From positions 104,098 to 168,097 of the forward strand of contig CAUYLG010039177.1 of the NCBI GenBank assembly GCA_963573385.1: DNA of 64,000 nt, given 5' to 3'. The notes below the pieces were generated by a model that worked only from the letters and a program-made list of their open reading frames with translations, had not been told where the DNA came from and searched no databases. Shown here piece after piece: positions 41,601 to 53,094 of the stretch. The translations under genes and the position numbers were made by a program. Each line of letters begins with the position of its first letter. Positions within the stretch are counted from its first letter, which is position 1. Source of the stretch: Cacajao melanocephalus. Its lineage: Eukaryota > Chordata > Mammalia > Primates > Pitheciidae.

Positions 41601-41840
41601 AAGAGGGTCTGCTTTGGCCTCAGAGTTCAGAGAAGGCTTTTCTGAAGAAGATATATTGAAGTTGACACCTGAGTGTCATGAAGAGACACCATGTTAAAGA
41701 CATAGGACACAGCCTTCTGAACAGAGGAAGCTGCTAGTACAAAAAAACAGGGAGAAGGCCACTGGGGTTCGGGCAAGTGAGTGATAGGGAGAGGTTGGCA
41801 GAATGCTGATCATGCAGAGCTTCAAGGCCTATGTATGCAA
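41379..41840 (+). mobile_element. Old interspersed repeat, same family as 7880-8860
   Basis: 'agtgctaggtacgaatgtagg', 'agagaaggcttttctgaaga', 'ttgacacctgagtgtcatg' and 'ctgatcatgcagagcttcaa' follow the order of that ancient repeat. It contains the TG microsatellite. Confidence 0.55.
41544..41600. repeat. TG / TGCG microsatellite
   Basis: A run of (CGTGTG) units passes into (TG)10-11. Alternating purine-pyrimidine throughout. Confidence 0.9.
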
Positions 41841-41846
41841 AGATGG

Positions 41847-42217
41847 TGTATTAGTCCATTTTCACACTGTTATAAAGAAATACCCGAGACTGGGTGATTT
41901 ATAAAGGAAAGAGGTTTAATTGACTCACAGTTCCACATGGTCAGGAAGCCTCAGGAAACTTACAATCATAGCAGAAGGTGAAGGGGAAGCAAAGATCTTC
42001 TTCACATGGCGGCAGGAGACAGAAGAGAAAGCCAAGGGAGAAGAGCCCCTTATAAAACCATCAGATGTCATAAGAATTCATTTATTATCATGAGAACAGC
42101 ATGGGGAAAACTACCCCCACTATGATCCAATCACTTCCCACCAGGTCCTTCCCTTGACAAGTGGGGATTACTATTTGAGATAAGATTTGGGTGGGGGCAC
42201 AGAGTCAAACCATATCA
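41847..42217 (-). mobile_element. Solo MaLR LTR (THE1/MST type), antisense
   Basis: Begins 'tgtattagtccattttcaca' and ends 'gtcaaaccatatca', the exact reverse-complement ends of a THE1/MST LTR (TG...CA). It is flanked by a 5-bp direct duplication GATGG (41842-41846 and 42218-42222). No internal retroviral sequence adjoins it, so it is a solo LTR produced by LTR-LTR recombination. Confidence 0.95.
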
Positions 42218-42320
42218 GATGGCCTAATGATCCTTTTTTCTTGCAAGATTCTATGGCATTAATTTTGTCACTGTAATTAAACTGTAAAATATTTGAGATA
42301 AGTGGACATACTTTTGTGTT

Positions 42321-43763
42321 TTTCTTTTCTTTTTAAGTTCAGGGGTACAAGTGCAAGTTTGTTACATAAGTAAGCTTGTGTCATGGGGGTTTGTTGTACA
42401 GATTATTTTATCATCCAGGTATTTAGCCTAGTATCTGTTAGTTTTCATGATCCTCTCCCTCCTTCCACCCTCCACCCTCTGAAAGGCCCCAGTATGTGTT
42501 GTTTCCCTCCATGTGTCCATATGTTCTCATCATTTAGCTCCCACTTATAAGTGAGAACATGCAGTCTTTGGTTTTCTGTTCCTGTGTTAGTTTGCTAAGA
42601 ATCATGGCCTTCAGCTTCATCCATGTCCCAGCAAAGAATATGATCTCATTCTTTTTTATGGCTGCATAGTATTCCATAGTATTATATGTACCACACTTTC
42701 TTTGTTCAGTCTATCTTGATGGGCATTTAGGTTGATTTCATGTCTTTGCCATTGTGAATAGTGCTGCAATAAACATAAGCATGCATGTATCTTTATAACA
42801 GAATGATTTATATTCCCTTGGGTATATAACCAGTAATTAGATTTCTGGGTTGAATGGTATTTCTGTCTTTAGGCCTTTGAGGAATTGCCACACCATCTTC
42901 CACAATGGTTGAACTAATTTACACTCCCACCAACAGTGTATAAACATTCCTTTTTCTCTACAACCTCATCAGGATCTTTTATTTTTTGACTTTCTAATAG
43001 CCATTTTGACTGGTGTTAGATGTTATCTCATTGTGGTTCTGATTTGCATTTCTCTAATGATCAGTGATATTGAGATTTTAAAAAGCTGGAGGCATCATGC
43101 TACCTGGCTTCAAATTATACTGCAGGGCTACAATAACCAAAACAGCATGGTACTGGTACAAAAACAGGCACATAGACCAATGGAAAAGAATAGAGAGCCC
43201 AGAAATAATACTGCATACCTACAACTATATAATCTTCGACAAACCTGACAAAAACAAGCATTGGGAAGATTATTTTCTATTCAATAAATGATACTGGGAT
43301 CACTGGCTGGCCATATGCAGAAGACAGAAACTGGATCCCTTCCATACACCATATACAAAAGTTAACTCAAGGTGGATTAAAGACTTAAATGTAAAATCCC
43401 AAACTACAAAAACCCTGGAAGACAACCTAGGCAATACCATTTAGGACATAGGCACAGACATGGATTTCATGATGAAAACACCAAAAGCAATTGCAACAAA
43501 AGCAAAAATTGACAAATGGGATCTGATTAAACTAAAGAGCTTCTGCACAGCAAACTATCAATAGAGTAAACAGACAACCTACAGAATGGGAAAAAAAATT
43601 TGCAAACTATGCAGTTAACAAAGGTGTAATATACAACATCTATAAGGAACTTGAACAAATTTACAAGAGAAAAACAAAAATTCCTTGAAAAGTGGGCAAA
43701 GGACATGAACAGACAGTTTTTAAAAGAAGACGTACATGCAGCCAACAATTACATGAAAAAAGT
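42321..43763 (-). mobile_element. LINE-1 with internal inversion (twin-priming structure)
   Basis: Positions 42332-43076 are the reverse complement of an L1 3' UTR and ORF2 end. Positions 43083-43763 are sense-oriented ORF2 just upstream of that part. The sense segment stops at 'ttacatgaaaaaag' and the antisense segment begins, in L1 order, at the following 'ctcaatatcactgatc'. The two pieces are therefore adjacent parts of one L1 copy with the 5' piece inverted. T-rich similar sequence lies at both outer ends ('ttttgtgttttt' near 42312, 'tttttgtattttt' near 43763). Confidence 0.88.
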
Positions 43764-44154
43764 TTTTGTATTTTTTTATGTCACAGATGAGTTCATCTTA
43801 GACACTTGGCTTAGTATTTGTTAATTAATTTGCTTATATTCTCCTTGAAAATTATTCCATGCTCTTTCTTAAATAAAACTCATTATTTCTCCCTAGTAGA
43901 TTAAGAGTTTTTTTTTTTTAATTAAGATTTTATATTCCTCGCACCAGTGTTATTCTTGAATTCTGGAAGTTTTGCTTTTAACCCTCTGACAGAGAATAAT
44001 GTCTTTAAAGGAAAGCTGAGACTTTTTGGGGAAGATTCCTTTGGATAACCAGATCTCTAGAAAATATACCACCCATCCCATTGAAATTCACCAGATATAT
44101 ACTGGGTACCCACTGTATGCCAGGCACTGTGCTAAGCGTTGGTGGCATTATGTT
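43764..44154. other. Unassigned sequence with L2-like end
   Basis: No gene. 'tgggtacccactgtatgccaggcactgtgc' (44104-44133, named here by position) resembles an L2 3' fragment. Confidence 0.45.
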
Positions 44155-44340
44155 GTTGGGCTATAACCACAAGCTCTGGAGTCAGGCTATTGGGGTTCAG
44201 CTCTCAACTCTACCAATAATAAACTGGAGTATTTGGTACAAGTTTACTAAGTCACTTTGTCTTGTATTTCCTTTTCAGTAAAATGGGGATGATAACAAAA
44301 CCTGTTTTATAGGTAGTAATGAGGGCCAAAAGAGATGGAA
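44155..44340 (+). mobile_element. MIR SINE
   Basis: 'agctctggagtcaggctatt', 'ggggttcagctctcaactct' and 'ttcagtaaaatggggatgat' define a sense MIR. Confidence 0.88.
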
Positions 44341-44352
44341 CAATGTCTGACA

Positions 44353-44458
44353 TGTTTTATGTACAAGTTTGTTAATGAAAAAAAAAGTTTCCTTGTGTTT
44401 CTCTGCGTTTTGCTAATATTTAGTACCAATTATTTTTTAATCTGTACCACAAACCCTG
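44353..44458 (+). repeat. Duplicated segment, copy A (partner at 46697-46797)
   Basis: Shares 'ttttatg-acaa-tttg-taatgaaaaa', 'gtttccttgtgtt', 'ttttgctaat' and 'tttagt-accaatta' in order with copy B, 2.3 kb downstream. Like copy B it is followed within about 35 bp by an AT-rich microsatellite. Confidence 0.8.
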
Positions 44459-44489
44459 CCATTGTTAGAAATACCTCACACAAATAGCC

Positions 44490-44592
44490 CATATATATAT
44501 ATATTCATAATATATATATTCATAATATATATATTCATATATATTCATTATATATATTCATATATATATTCATAATATATTCATATATATAT
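44490..44592. repeat. AT-rich minisatellite
   Basis: Repeated 'atatatattcata' units separated by short AT runs. Confidence 0.9.
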
Positions 44593-45289
44593 ATGTATTT
44601 GCATAAGCACTCACAAATTAGGCTATTGTTAAGCATTTGAGACATTTGTGTTGGACTCAAGGATCCCAGGTAATGGCAGTAGGCCTCCAAAAGGCGAGGC
44701 CCTGTCCATAATGGATGGCTCTGGGGCCCAGGGGAAGTGGGTGGGTGGGCTTTGCAGAATGTCAGCATGAGCTACAACTGCACAGAAACTATTCTGCATG
44801 GGTGAGACATCTCTGAGCAGTATTGACCTGGACCCTTATTAGTTGCCCATCTTTTCATTTGACATTCGATTAAAATCATGGCAGGAAAAAACTAGAGGTT
44901 AGGGTTTATGTCAGTCCTTACTTCTCTATCATTACATTATACTAGCACCCTGGGACTAGGGCAATAGAAGGATAATTTTTACAAGACCAGTAAATAACCT
45001 TCAAGCTGATAAAGAATTATTACATAAGGGATGGTGTACCATTAATTATTCTCTATCCCTATAGTGAATGGACATGAAAGAAGTTGGTTAATGTAAAAAA
45101 CTTCCTGACAAGGGAGTTATTAAATGCTGTAATGTGTTATTAAGTCTAGTGGAAAACTATTTTACTAGAAATAACGTTTAAAAGCATAGCTACTTGCCTG
45201 TCTGGGGCTCAGTCAGTCCCACTTGGTGGCAGTAGACAAAGAAATGTTCCCAGCAACCAATGGATGCAGTGAAATGGACAGTGGCACTG
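44593..45289. other. Unassigned sequence
   Basis: No gene or repeat recognised. Confidence 0.45.
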
Positions 45290-45400
45290 GTGTTTCCTGA
45301 GCTCTCACTCTGTGCCAGAAGTTCTGGATGCTGAGGATGCAGAGCTGAACCAGCATAGGCCCTGCCATCAGTGAGCTCAAGGTGTGGGGCGAGTTTCCAG
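45290..45400 (+). mobile_element. L2-like LINE fragment
   Basis: 'cctgagctctcactctgtgcc', 'ggatgctgaggatgcagagc' and 'ccctgccatcagtgagctca' resemble the common L2-type 3' motif. Confidence 0.5.
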
Positions 45401-45855
45401 GGGATCTAGGGACACAGGAAGGTTGAAGACTATAGGGAACCAGAGATGACTGACCACATGTTTCTCATATCAGACCTTAAAAACCTGATGTATGTGCTAA
45501 ATCCTAGAGCATAAGCAAGAGTCTACTCATTCAGAATGCCCAAATGGATGAAGCAGACTTTCCTGGTTCATGGTGAATAGATGGCTACGAGGGTGACCCT
45601 TGGGTTGGTCAGTCCTGGTTTTTGGTCTGAGGACTTAAATAATAGCCATGGTCATGTCAAAGCAAGTCTCTTTCTTATTCCCATCTTTCACGGTTATGAC
45701 AGTCTAAGATTTAATATTCCCCATTCCCACCCTCCCCTGTAAGAGCTTAATGAGCCTGGGAGAGGTGCATTAAAGAGAATTTGCTATGGATGATCTACAT
45801 GGCTCTAGGAATGAACAGCCTTGAAGACACCAGCCCCTCATCTTGCTGGAGCAGT
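45401..45855. other. Unassigned sequence
   Basis: No gene or repeat recognised. Confidence 0.45.
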
Positions 45856-45859
45856 GTAA

Positions 45860-46075
45860 ATCGTTGTTAGGAGCACAGACTTGGGAAACAAGCAGAAAAA
45901 GGCTGTCATATTCTAACTGAGTGACTGGGCCTACTTATTTAACTACTCCAAGCACCAGCTTCTGAATATGCAAAAAAAAAAAAAAAAAAAAGAAGAAGAT
46001 AGTAGTGATAGCACTAATTACAGAACCTGGCAAATAACAAGAACTCATAAATTGCAATTATGTTTATATTATTAT
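45860..46075 (+). mobile_element. MIR SINE with internal poly-A expansion
   Basis: 'gagcacagacttgggaaac', 'ctgagtgactgggcctactt', then an A20 run (about 45971-45990) where MIR has 'gtaaaatggg', then 'cctggcaaataacaagaact'. Diverged. Confidence 0.65.
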
Positions 46076-46243
46076 TGATGTTGTTCCTTTGCTTAGCCAC
46101 ATGAGGCCCATGCCATCCTACCCGCTATCTGATTTGGCTGTGGTGTCTACTGATTCAGTCTTTGTATGGAAGGGGTGTGACAAGTTGCCCTTAATTTGCT
46201 ATGGGACACAGGATCCATTCTATATCCTCTAAAATAATAGGAA

Positions 46244-46563
46244 GGCCTGGGAGTGGTGGCTCATGCCTGTAATCTCAGCATTTTCGGAGTCTGAGGTAGG
46301 TGGATCATTTGAGTCCAGAAGTTCAAGACCTGGGCAACATAGCAAAACCTCATCTCTACAAAATAATAATAATAAAATAAACAAAAAAAGAAAAATCAGT
46401 TGTGCATGGTGGCACATGCCTGTAGTCCCAACTACTTGAGGGCCTGAGGTGGGAGGGTCACTTAAGCCTAGGAGGTCGAGGCTGCAGTGAGCCATAATCA
46501 CACCACTGCACTCCAGCTTGTGCAATGAAGTGAGACCTTGTCTCAAAAACACCAGAAAAAAAA
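46244..46563 (+). mobile_element. Alu SINE, sense
   Basis: Starts 'ggcctgggagtggtggctca'. Left and right monomers are joined by an A-rich linker (AATAAT-type, 46362-46395), and it ends in a short A tail. Diverged old Alu. Confidence 0.96.
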
Positions 46564-46696
46564 GAGGAAGGTTTTGTGGATGCAATCCCCAGCAGTTCCC
46601 AAGATATCTGGCCTCCTGGAACATGAACCCACAGAATAGAAGGTCTGGTGAGCGGAGGGAAGGGGAAAAAAAAGTGTAGAGCTCCAGGGATGCCAA

Positions 46697-46797
46697 TATT
46701 TTATGCACAAATTTGATAATGAAAAATGTTTCCTTGTGTTTTGCTAATAACATTTAGTTACCAATTAGTTTTTAAAAGAATGCGTATAAAAACCCCA
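46697..46797 (+). repeat. Duplicated segment, copy B (partner at 44353-44458)
   Basis: Homologous to copy A with several indels. It overlaps the left arm of the 46790-46884 inverted repeat and runs into a TA microsatellite. Confidence 0.8.
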
Positions 46798-46801
46798 AGA
46801 G

Positions 46802-46857
<56 letters not shown>

Positions 46858-46884
46858 ATGCAGACATAAAAGCTCTTGGGGTTT
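46790..46884. repeat. Inverted repeat with 19-bp perfect arms around (TA)n
   Basis: Left arm aaaccccaagagcttttat (46790-46808) and right arm ataaaagctcttggggttt (46866-46884) are exact reverse complements. The spacer is almost entirely TA repeat. Imperfect similarity (atgcgtat / atgcat) extends outside the arms. Confidence 0.93.
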
Positions 46885-47079
46885 ATGCATATGTATATAT
46901 ACACACACATACACATAAATATATATACATATGTATATATACATATATATGTATATAAACATATACATATATATAAAATATGTGTGTATATATTTATATA
47001 TACATAAATATATAAATACATATATATACATATGTATTTATATATATGTATATACATATGTATATATATAAATATATAC

Positions 47080-47110
<31 letters not shown>

Positions 47111-47120
47111 ATATATGTAG
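46803..47120. repeat. TA / TATACA low-complexity tract
   Basis: (TA)~24 at 46806-46854, then about 220 bp of TATATACATA-type repeats ending in (GT)n at 47095-47111. Open frames here are repeat translations, not genes. Confidence 0.95.
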
Positions 47121-49285
47121 ACACGTACCCTTTTACCATTTAGCAATTTCTTGCTAAGGATGGATCTAGAAAATGGAACAGTGTCAAAATCCCAAATGTT
47201 ATTTTCTGGACTCCCACAGAAGAGTTACTATCTTTTCTTGGTACTCAATAAACATGCAATGCCTACTTGCAACTTATCCTTGCTTGGACAGGCTGACCAA
47301 CAGACACTTCTCTAGGAATGGCCCATTTGATTCCAGCACTTCTTTAAAACCAGTTTCAATTGCTGAAATGTTTTCCCACTTTCCCTCTTGGGATTTGACC
47401 ACAGTCTCCTCTACTACTTCTCCCTCCTGCTTGTGTTCCTTTCATCTTTCTTTCTCTCACACAACCCTTATAACCCTGCAGCCAAAAAAGGACTAGACTT
47501 TGTGGTCATTACAAGTCCCTCCTGTCTCCCACTGGTTCTTGTTCTCAGCACCCTGATAATTAGTGGCTTGGGTAGAGCATGGAAAATCAGGAATATTTTA
47601 TTTTCGGATGTGCATGCGTGCATGCGTGTGTGCGTGTGTGTGCAGAGGGGGTGTAAAGAAGGAGGGATGGGGGGGTGTGATAAATGGAACGTAGGGCCAA
47701 CCCAGGAAGCAGGCTTGGTTTCATATGCTCACACAGATGGGGCAATGCAGGGTGTTTTGTTCTCTGTCCAGCTGCTTCTGCCGGTAACATGTGGAACAAA
47801 TGTCTCTTTTGGACTATGATGAGGTAGCATGGATAGGTCTGTAGCATCATTGCATTTGGACTCTCAACTGCTTTTATTTCCTATTGAACCTTTAATGGAA
47901 ACGCATACACAGCAAGTCAAGGCCTGTCCCTTTTCCCTTTTTTCTTTTTCTTTTTTTTTTTTTATTTCTTCCAGGAGTGCTGATGATAAGGAAAGCGATG
48001 TCTAAATCTTCTTAATGGTGTTTATGCAAGCAGTTTTGCTTAGCTGCAAACTGCACAGCCCCCTCCCCTCCCATCGCCCTGCTAATATTGCTGCTTCATT
48101 CCTTTTCCTGTTGGCTATTACTATGGACTACAGCAAATCTAAAACTAAATAATCCCCTTAGTGTCAAGTTTTCAGGGCTGAGCAAATAAATCTAACGAAA
48201 TGCATTATCTAGGCGGAGGAGGCTGTTGTAAGGGGGAAAAGATGAAAGCTATTTTATTTTAAGGCACAGAATAAACTGTCGATCGTTTGGGGCTCAATTG
48301 TAATTTTAAGTATTGTTATTTTATTTTACTTAACTATTGAACATGCCCTCTTTTGATTGTAATTAAAAACCCTGCAAAGCTTCTAAAGGCCAGAATTAAA
48401 GGGGGTGGCGAGTGGGAGGGTAGAGAATGAGGATGTAATGAGAGGAAGCTATGCAAATTCACTCTAGTCCAGATAGTTCTTATGTTCTACTGAGGCTAGG
48501 GATGCTGGGGAATGAACAATGGCGTCTTCATTTTTACGCGTTTGCACCCCCTCACACCTAGGATGGTGATAGGAATGAAATAAAAGGCACTGTCAGAACA
48601 GAGAAATGGATAGTTTTATGTATTTAGGAGAAGTCTCAGTCTCTGTATCATCTGCTAGGTGAAGCAGCTTTCCATCTGAGAGAAAGGAGTGCCCACACCA
48701 TGTATACCTATGTCCGGGCCAGCTTAAAGGTCTAGCAGGACTTATGGGTAAGTACCTGGATAAGCTGACCTGAGGCCTTGACTATCAAGGTGCTCCTGGT
48801 TCCTTATTCTGTTGGCTCTTACTTGATTGGCTTTTTCCTAAATACCCTGAGGTATAGCCCAAGCTTGGCATGCTGGAAGAACAGCAAAGAGGCCAATGTG
48901 GCTGCAGCAGACTGAGTGAGGGCAAGGAAGTGGCACTGATATGATGCCAGGCAAAGACAGTTTCCCCTGGCCTCCTGCTCCCAAGGCCCATGCACTTTCT
49001 TCTGTCCTTGTGATCATCACTGTTTGTCCCTGACTGTTTATACATCTGTCTCTTACATCACAAAAACAGATATCATTTTATCCTTTAAATCCTTAGCACT
49101 TGGCACATTTAGATGAAAAATGAAATGAATGAATGACATACGGCCTTTTTGTCCTGCTTCAAATTTAAATCTATTCTTTTTACAAGAAAATTCCTCTCTG
49201 CAACCCACCTAAAAATCCCTCTATACAGTGGAGCTTCAGTTGCAACCTCCCTCACTTTTCTTTGTAGAAAGGCCCCTCCTCAAGA
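47121..49285. other. Unique, repeat-poor sequence with candidate conserved noncoding block
   Basis: Apart from a CT-rich tract at 47936-47963 no repeat is seen. The part 47980-48420 is dense in AATTA, TAATTG and similar homeodomain-like words and lacks transposons, which is compatible with a conserved enhancer. No coding exon was recognised. Confidence 0.4.
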
Positions 49286-49296
49286 AAGAAACTTGT

Positions 49297-50214
<918 letters not shown>

Positions 50215-50420
50215 GATTACTTTTTATACTGAAACAATTTTAGACTTACAGAGAAGCTGCAAAAACAATTCAGAGAGTTATGCTTCATCCAGCTTCCCCT
50301 AATGTTAACAATTTATATAACCATAACACAACTATTAAAACTAGGATATTAACCTTGTTACAACACTATTAACTAAACTAAGGCCTTATTTGAAGGAAAT
50401 TTCTCTTCAGGCCGATTTTA
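50215..50420 (+). mobile_element. Old interspersed repeat, same family as 28830-30030
   Basis: 'ttagacttacagagaagctg', 'cttcatccagcttcccctaa' and 'aacactattaactaaactaa' match the start of that ancient repeat. Confidence 0.65.
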
Positions 50421-50479
50421 GCTCCTCTCTAATCAGTGTTAAACTATGGCAAGAGCAAAACTTAGCAACACAATAAGGT

Positions 50480-50980
50480 TCTACCAGCATCTATTGCTGC
50501 ATAACATACTTCCAGAAATGAAGTTGCTTAAAACAGGTATTTTATCATTGCAGCCAAGATTCTGCAGGTAAGAAATTTGGGACAGGTTAAAATGGTAACT
50601 GCTTACCTCTGCTCCATGATTTCTGAGTCTCAGCTAGGAGGACTCAGAGGGCAGGTTGCAAGCAGGGACTGGCCATGGAAGAATCTCCCTGTTTCCATAC
50701 CATCTTTCCACATGGCTAGCTTAAGCTTCCTCACATTGTAGTGGTATTGGGGTAGTTAAGCATCTTTCATGGTAGCTCAGGGATCCATGAGAAAGGAAGC
50801 CAAAACTGACAGTTCTTTTAAATGTTAGGCCTGGGACTGGCAGTGCATCACTTTTAACTTGTTCTATGGGTTGAAGCAGAAACAGGCAAGCCCAGATTCA
50901 AGAGGTGTGCATCAAAGGTCTCCTTCACTCTTGATTGAAGCAGTGTCAGAACTTGCTGCCAGTTTCATTTTGCTGTAGGT
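50480..50980 (+). mobile_element. LTR-like repeat, copy 1
   Basis: 'ctattgctgcataacatact' and 'gaagttgcttaaaacagg' recall ERVL-class LTR beginnings. The part 50634-50974 is about 80% identical by eye to 52139-52472 and has the same orientation. No coding sequence of retroviral type was seen between them. Confidence 0.6.
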
Positions 50981-50984
50981 AAAA

Positions 50985-51795
50985 AATGTATAAGCTAATT
51001 TCATGTCTTGGAGAGGGACACATTACCTTCAAGCAGATTTCTTTTGTTCTGATAAGAGTCACTTAGGAAGCCTTCCTCCCTTACTTTGGGGGCAAAATAT
51101 AAGAAGACCTTTCTTCCTCCACATAGTTTGGCAAAATCTGTCCAGAGCTCTGAAGGAAGTCCAGGCAAATCCATATGAGGAACCCAAAGGCTTTCTGGGA
51201 GGTAAGGTTCACAGTTAAGAAATATTGTAGGGATGGATGACAGTGATTCTGGCCAATGTCTCTGGACAGAAAATGACACCAAGGTCCCTAGAGAGGAACT
51301 TAGTGTGAAGAAGGGGCATTTGGTCGAGTGATCCAGGTATATATGAGCCTATAGGTTGAAGGGAAAGGGCTGCTGTGACAGCCTCTTTGGACCCAGCCAT
51401 CCCAGCGAATAACTTTGCTCTAAAAGTGAAGGTTAACCGTGTATATATGACATGGAGAGCTCATCACCCTGGCCTGTCTGGTTTCTGTACCTGTAAGAGC
51501 CTCAGGGCAACAGAGGACAATGGTCCTCCAGTGGAGCCTTTTTACCTGGTAATACAGTGTGGCAGACATGAAGCAGTGGGTGGACTCCCAAGTTCCTCTC
51601 TGTCTGGAAATTAGAAGTAGGACTTACTCTTCAGGCTTTTTGGATAATTCTGGGAAAGGAGAATGATCTTAGGAAAGAGATACTGCACTTCCTGCACATA
51701 AAAGTCCAACAGTATATACATAACTAACTGGAAAATCTGGAAGCATATGGTCTTTTTTCTGTTCCTGAGAAAGTGGAGTAAAGCAGGTCAATCAA
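50985..51795. other. Spacer between the two LTR-like repeats
   Basis: No recognised gene or repeat. It could be degraded internal sequence of an old endogenous retrovirus or simply host DNA. Confidence 0.4.
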
Positions 51796-51801
51796 TTTTA
51801 G

Positions 51802-52130
51802 CAAGGGTCAATAAACTTTTTCTTTTAAGGACCAGAGAGTAAATATTTTGAGCTTGCTGTTCATACGGTTTCTATTACTACTCAACTCTGCTGCTCTAGC
51901 ATGAAAGCAGCCAGAGAAAATATGCAAACAAGTGAGTGTGACTGTGTTCAAAAAATTTTATTTATAGACTCTGAAACATGAATTTCATAAAATTTTCATG
52001 TCACAGAACATCCTTAATTTGATTTTTTCCAAATGATTTAACCATGTAAAAACCATCCACAGCTCAAAAAACACACAAAAATAAGGAACTGATCAGCTTT
52101 GGCCTGTAGGTCATAGTTTGCTAACCCCTG
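51802..52130. mobile_element. hAT-Charlie-type nonautonomous DNA transposon
   Basis: Starts 'caagggtcaataaactttttc' and ends 'gtcatagtttgctaacccctg', diverged terminal inverted repeats of the CAGGGGT.AGCAAACT type. The interior includes 'aggaccagagagtaaatattt' and 'ctactcaactctgctgctct', typical of this class. It abuts LTR-like copy 2. Confidence 0.8.
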
Positions 52131-52138
52131 AGATCCCC

Positions 52139-52472
52139 CTAGGAGGTCTCAAAGGGCAGGGGCTGGAACTAGGGACTGGCCATGTAAGACTCCATTTCCA
52201 TACCACCTTTTTATGTGGCTAGCTTAAGTGTCTTGGCAGTGTAGTGGCATTGGGGCAGTTGAGCTTCTTTCATGGTGGCTCAGGGCTCCAGGAGAAAGGA
52301 AGCAAATACTGACAGTCCTTTTAAAAGTTGGGCCTAGGACTGGAAGTGCATTACTTCCACTCTGTTCTGTGGGTTGAAGCAGACACAGGCCAGCCCAGAT
52401 CCAATAAGTGTGTACAAGGATCTCCTCTGGACTGGAACAATGTCAACGAACTTGCTGCCAATTTTATTTTAA
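52139..52472 (+). mobile_element. LTR-like repeat, copy 2 (5'-truncated)
   Basis: Aligns by eye with 50634-50974 from 'ctaggagg' to 'aacttgctgcca', with small indels. The 5' part found in copy 1 is missing, and the hAT element sits at the break. Confidence 0.7.
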
Positions 52473-52500
52473 CTTAATAAGCGTTAAACAATATATTCTT

Positions 52501-52815
<315 letters not shown>

Positions 52816-52989
52816 AACAATACATTATTCTCTCATTTAAGAAGTCTAAAGGTAGACAAGTACTGCAGTAGTTAGTTCAGAAGCATAAAGATTCAGGGTC
52901 TAAGTCACTTAGTGCTGTCATCACTATTGGGGTCATGAGGTCAAGGGACAAGAAGTTTGCAGTAGCTGCAAGCATCACTGCCTTACCAG

Positions 52990-53094
52990 AGGCTCTAAAA
53001 CTTCAGTGTGTATTAGAATCACCTAGAAGAGTTGCTAAAAGACAGTAGTTGGTTCCACCTACAGAGTTCATGATTGAGTAGGTCTAGTGGGGAG
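52990..53094 (+). mobile_element. MER5A-like fragment
   Basis: 'cagtgtgtattagaatcacc', 'gttgctaaaagacag' and 'tgattgagtaggtctagtgg' follow the left half of MER5A. The remainder is missing, or displaced to about 53560-53650 where similar words recur. Confidence 0.55.

Noticed and set aside
41842..42222. Possible provirus around the MaLR LTR
   Set aside because: No internal sequence or second LTR adjoins it; the direct duplication flanks a single LTR.
46229..46753. 174-codon open frame on the minus strand
   Set aside because: It is the antisense of an Alu and its flank, with typical Alu-derived peptide phrases. No homology to a host gene was recognised.
46758..47081. Long tyrosine/isoleucine-rich open frames on the minus strand
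   Set aside because: They are translations of the TA/TATACA microsatellite, with no coding composition.
47587..47850. Overlapping open frames at 47173-47850 on both strands
   Set aside because: Low-complexity GT/CA composition, no splice context and no recognised family.
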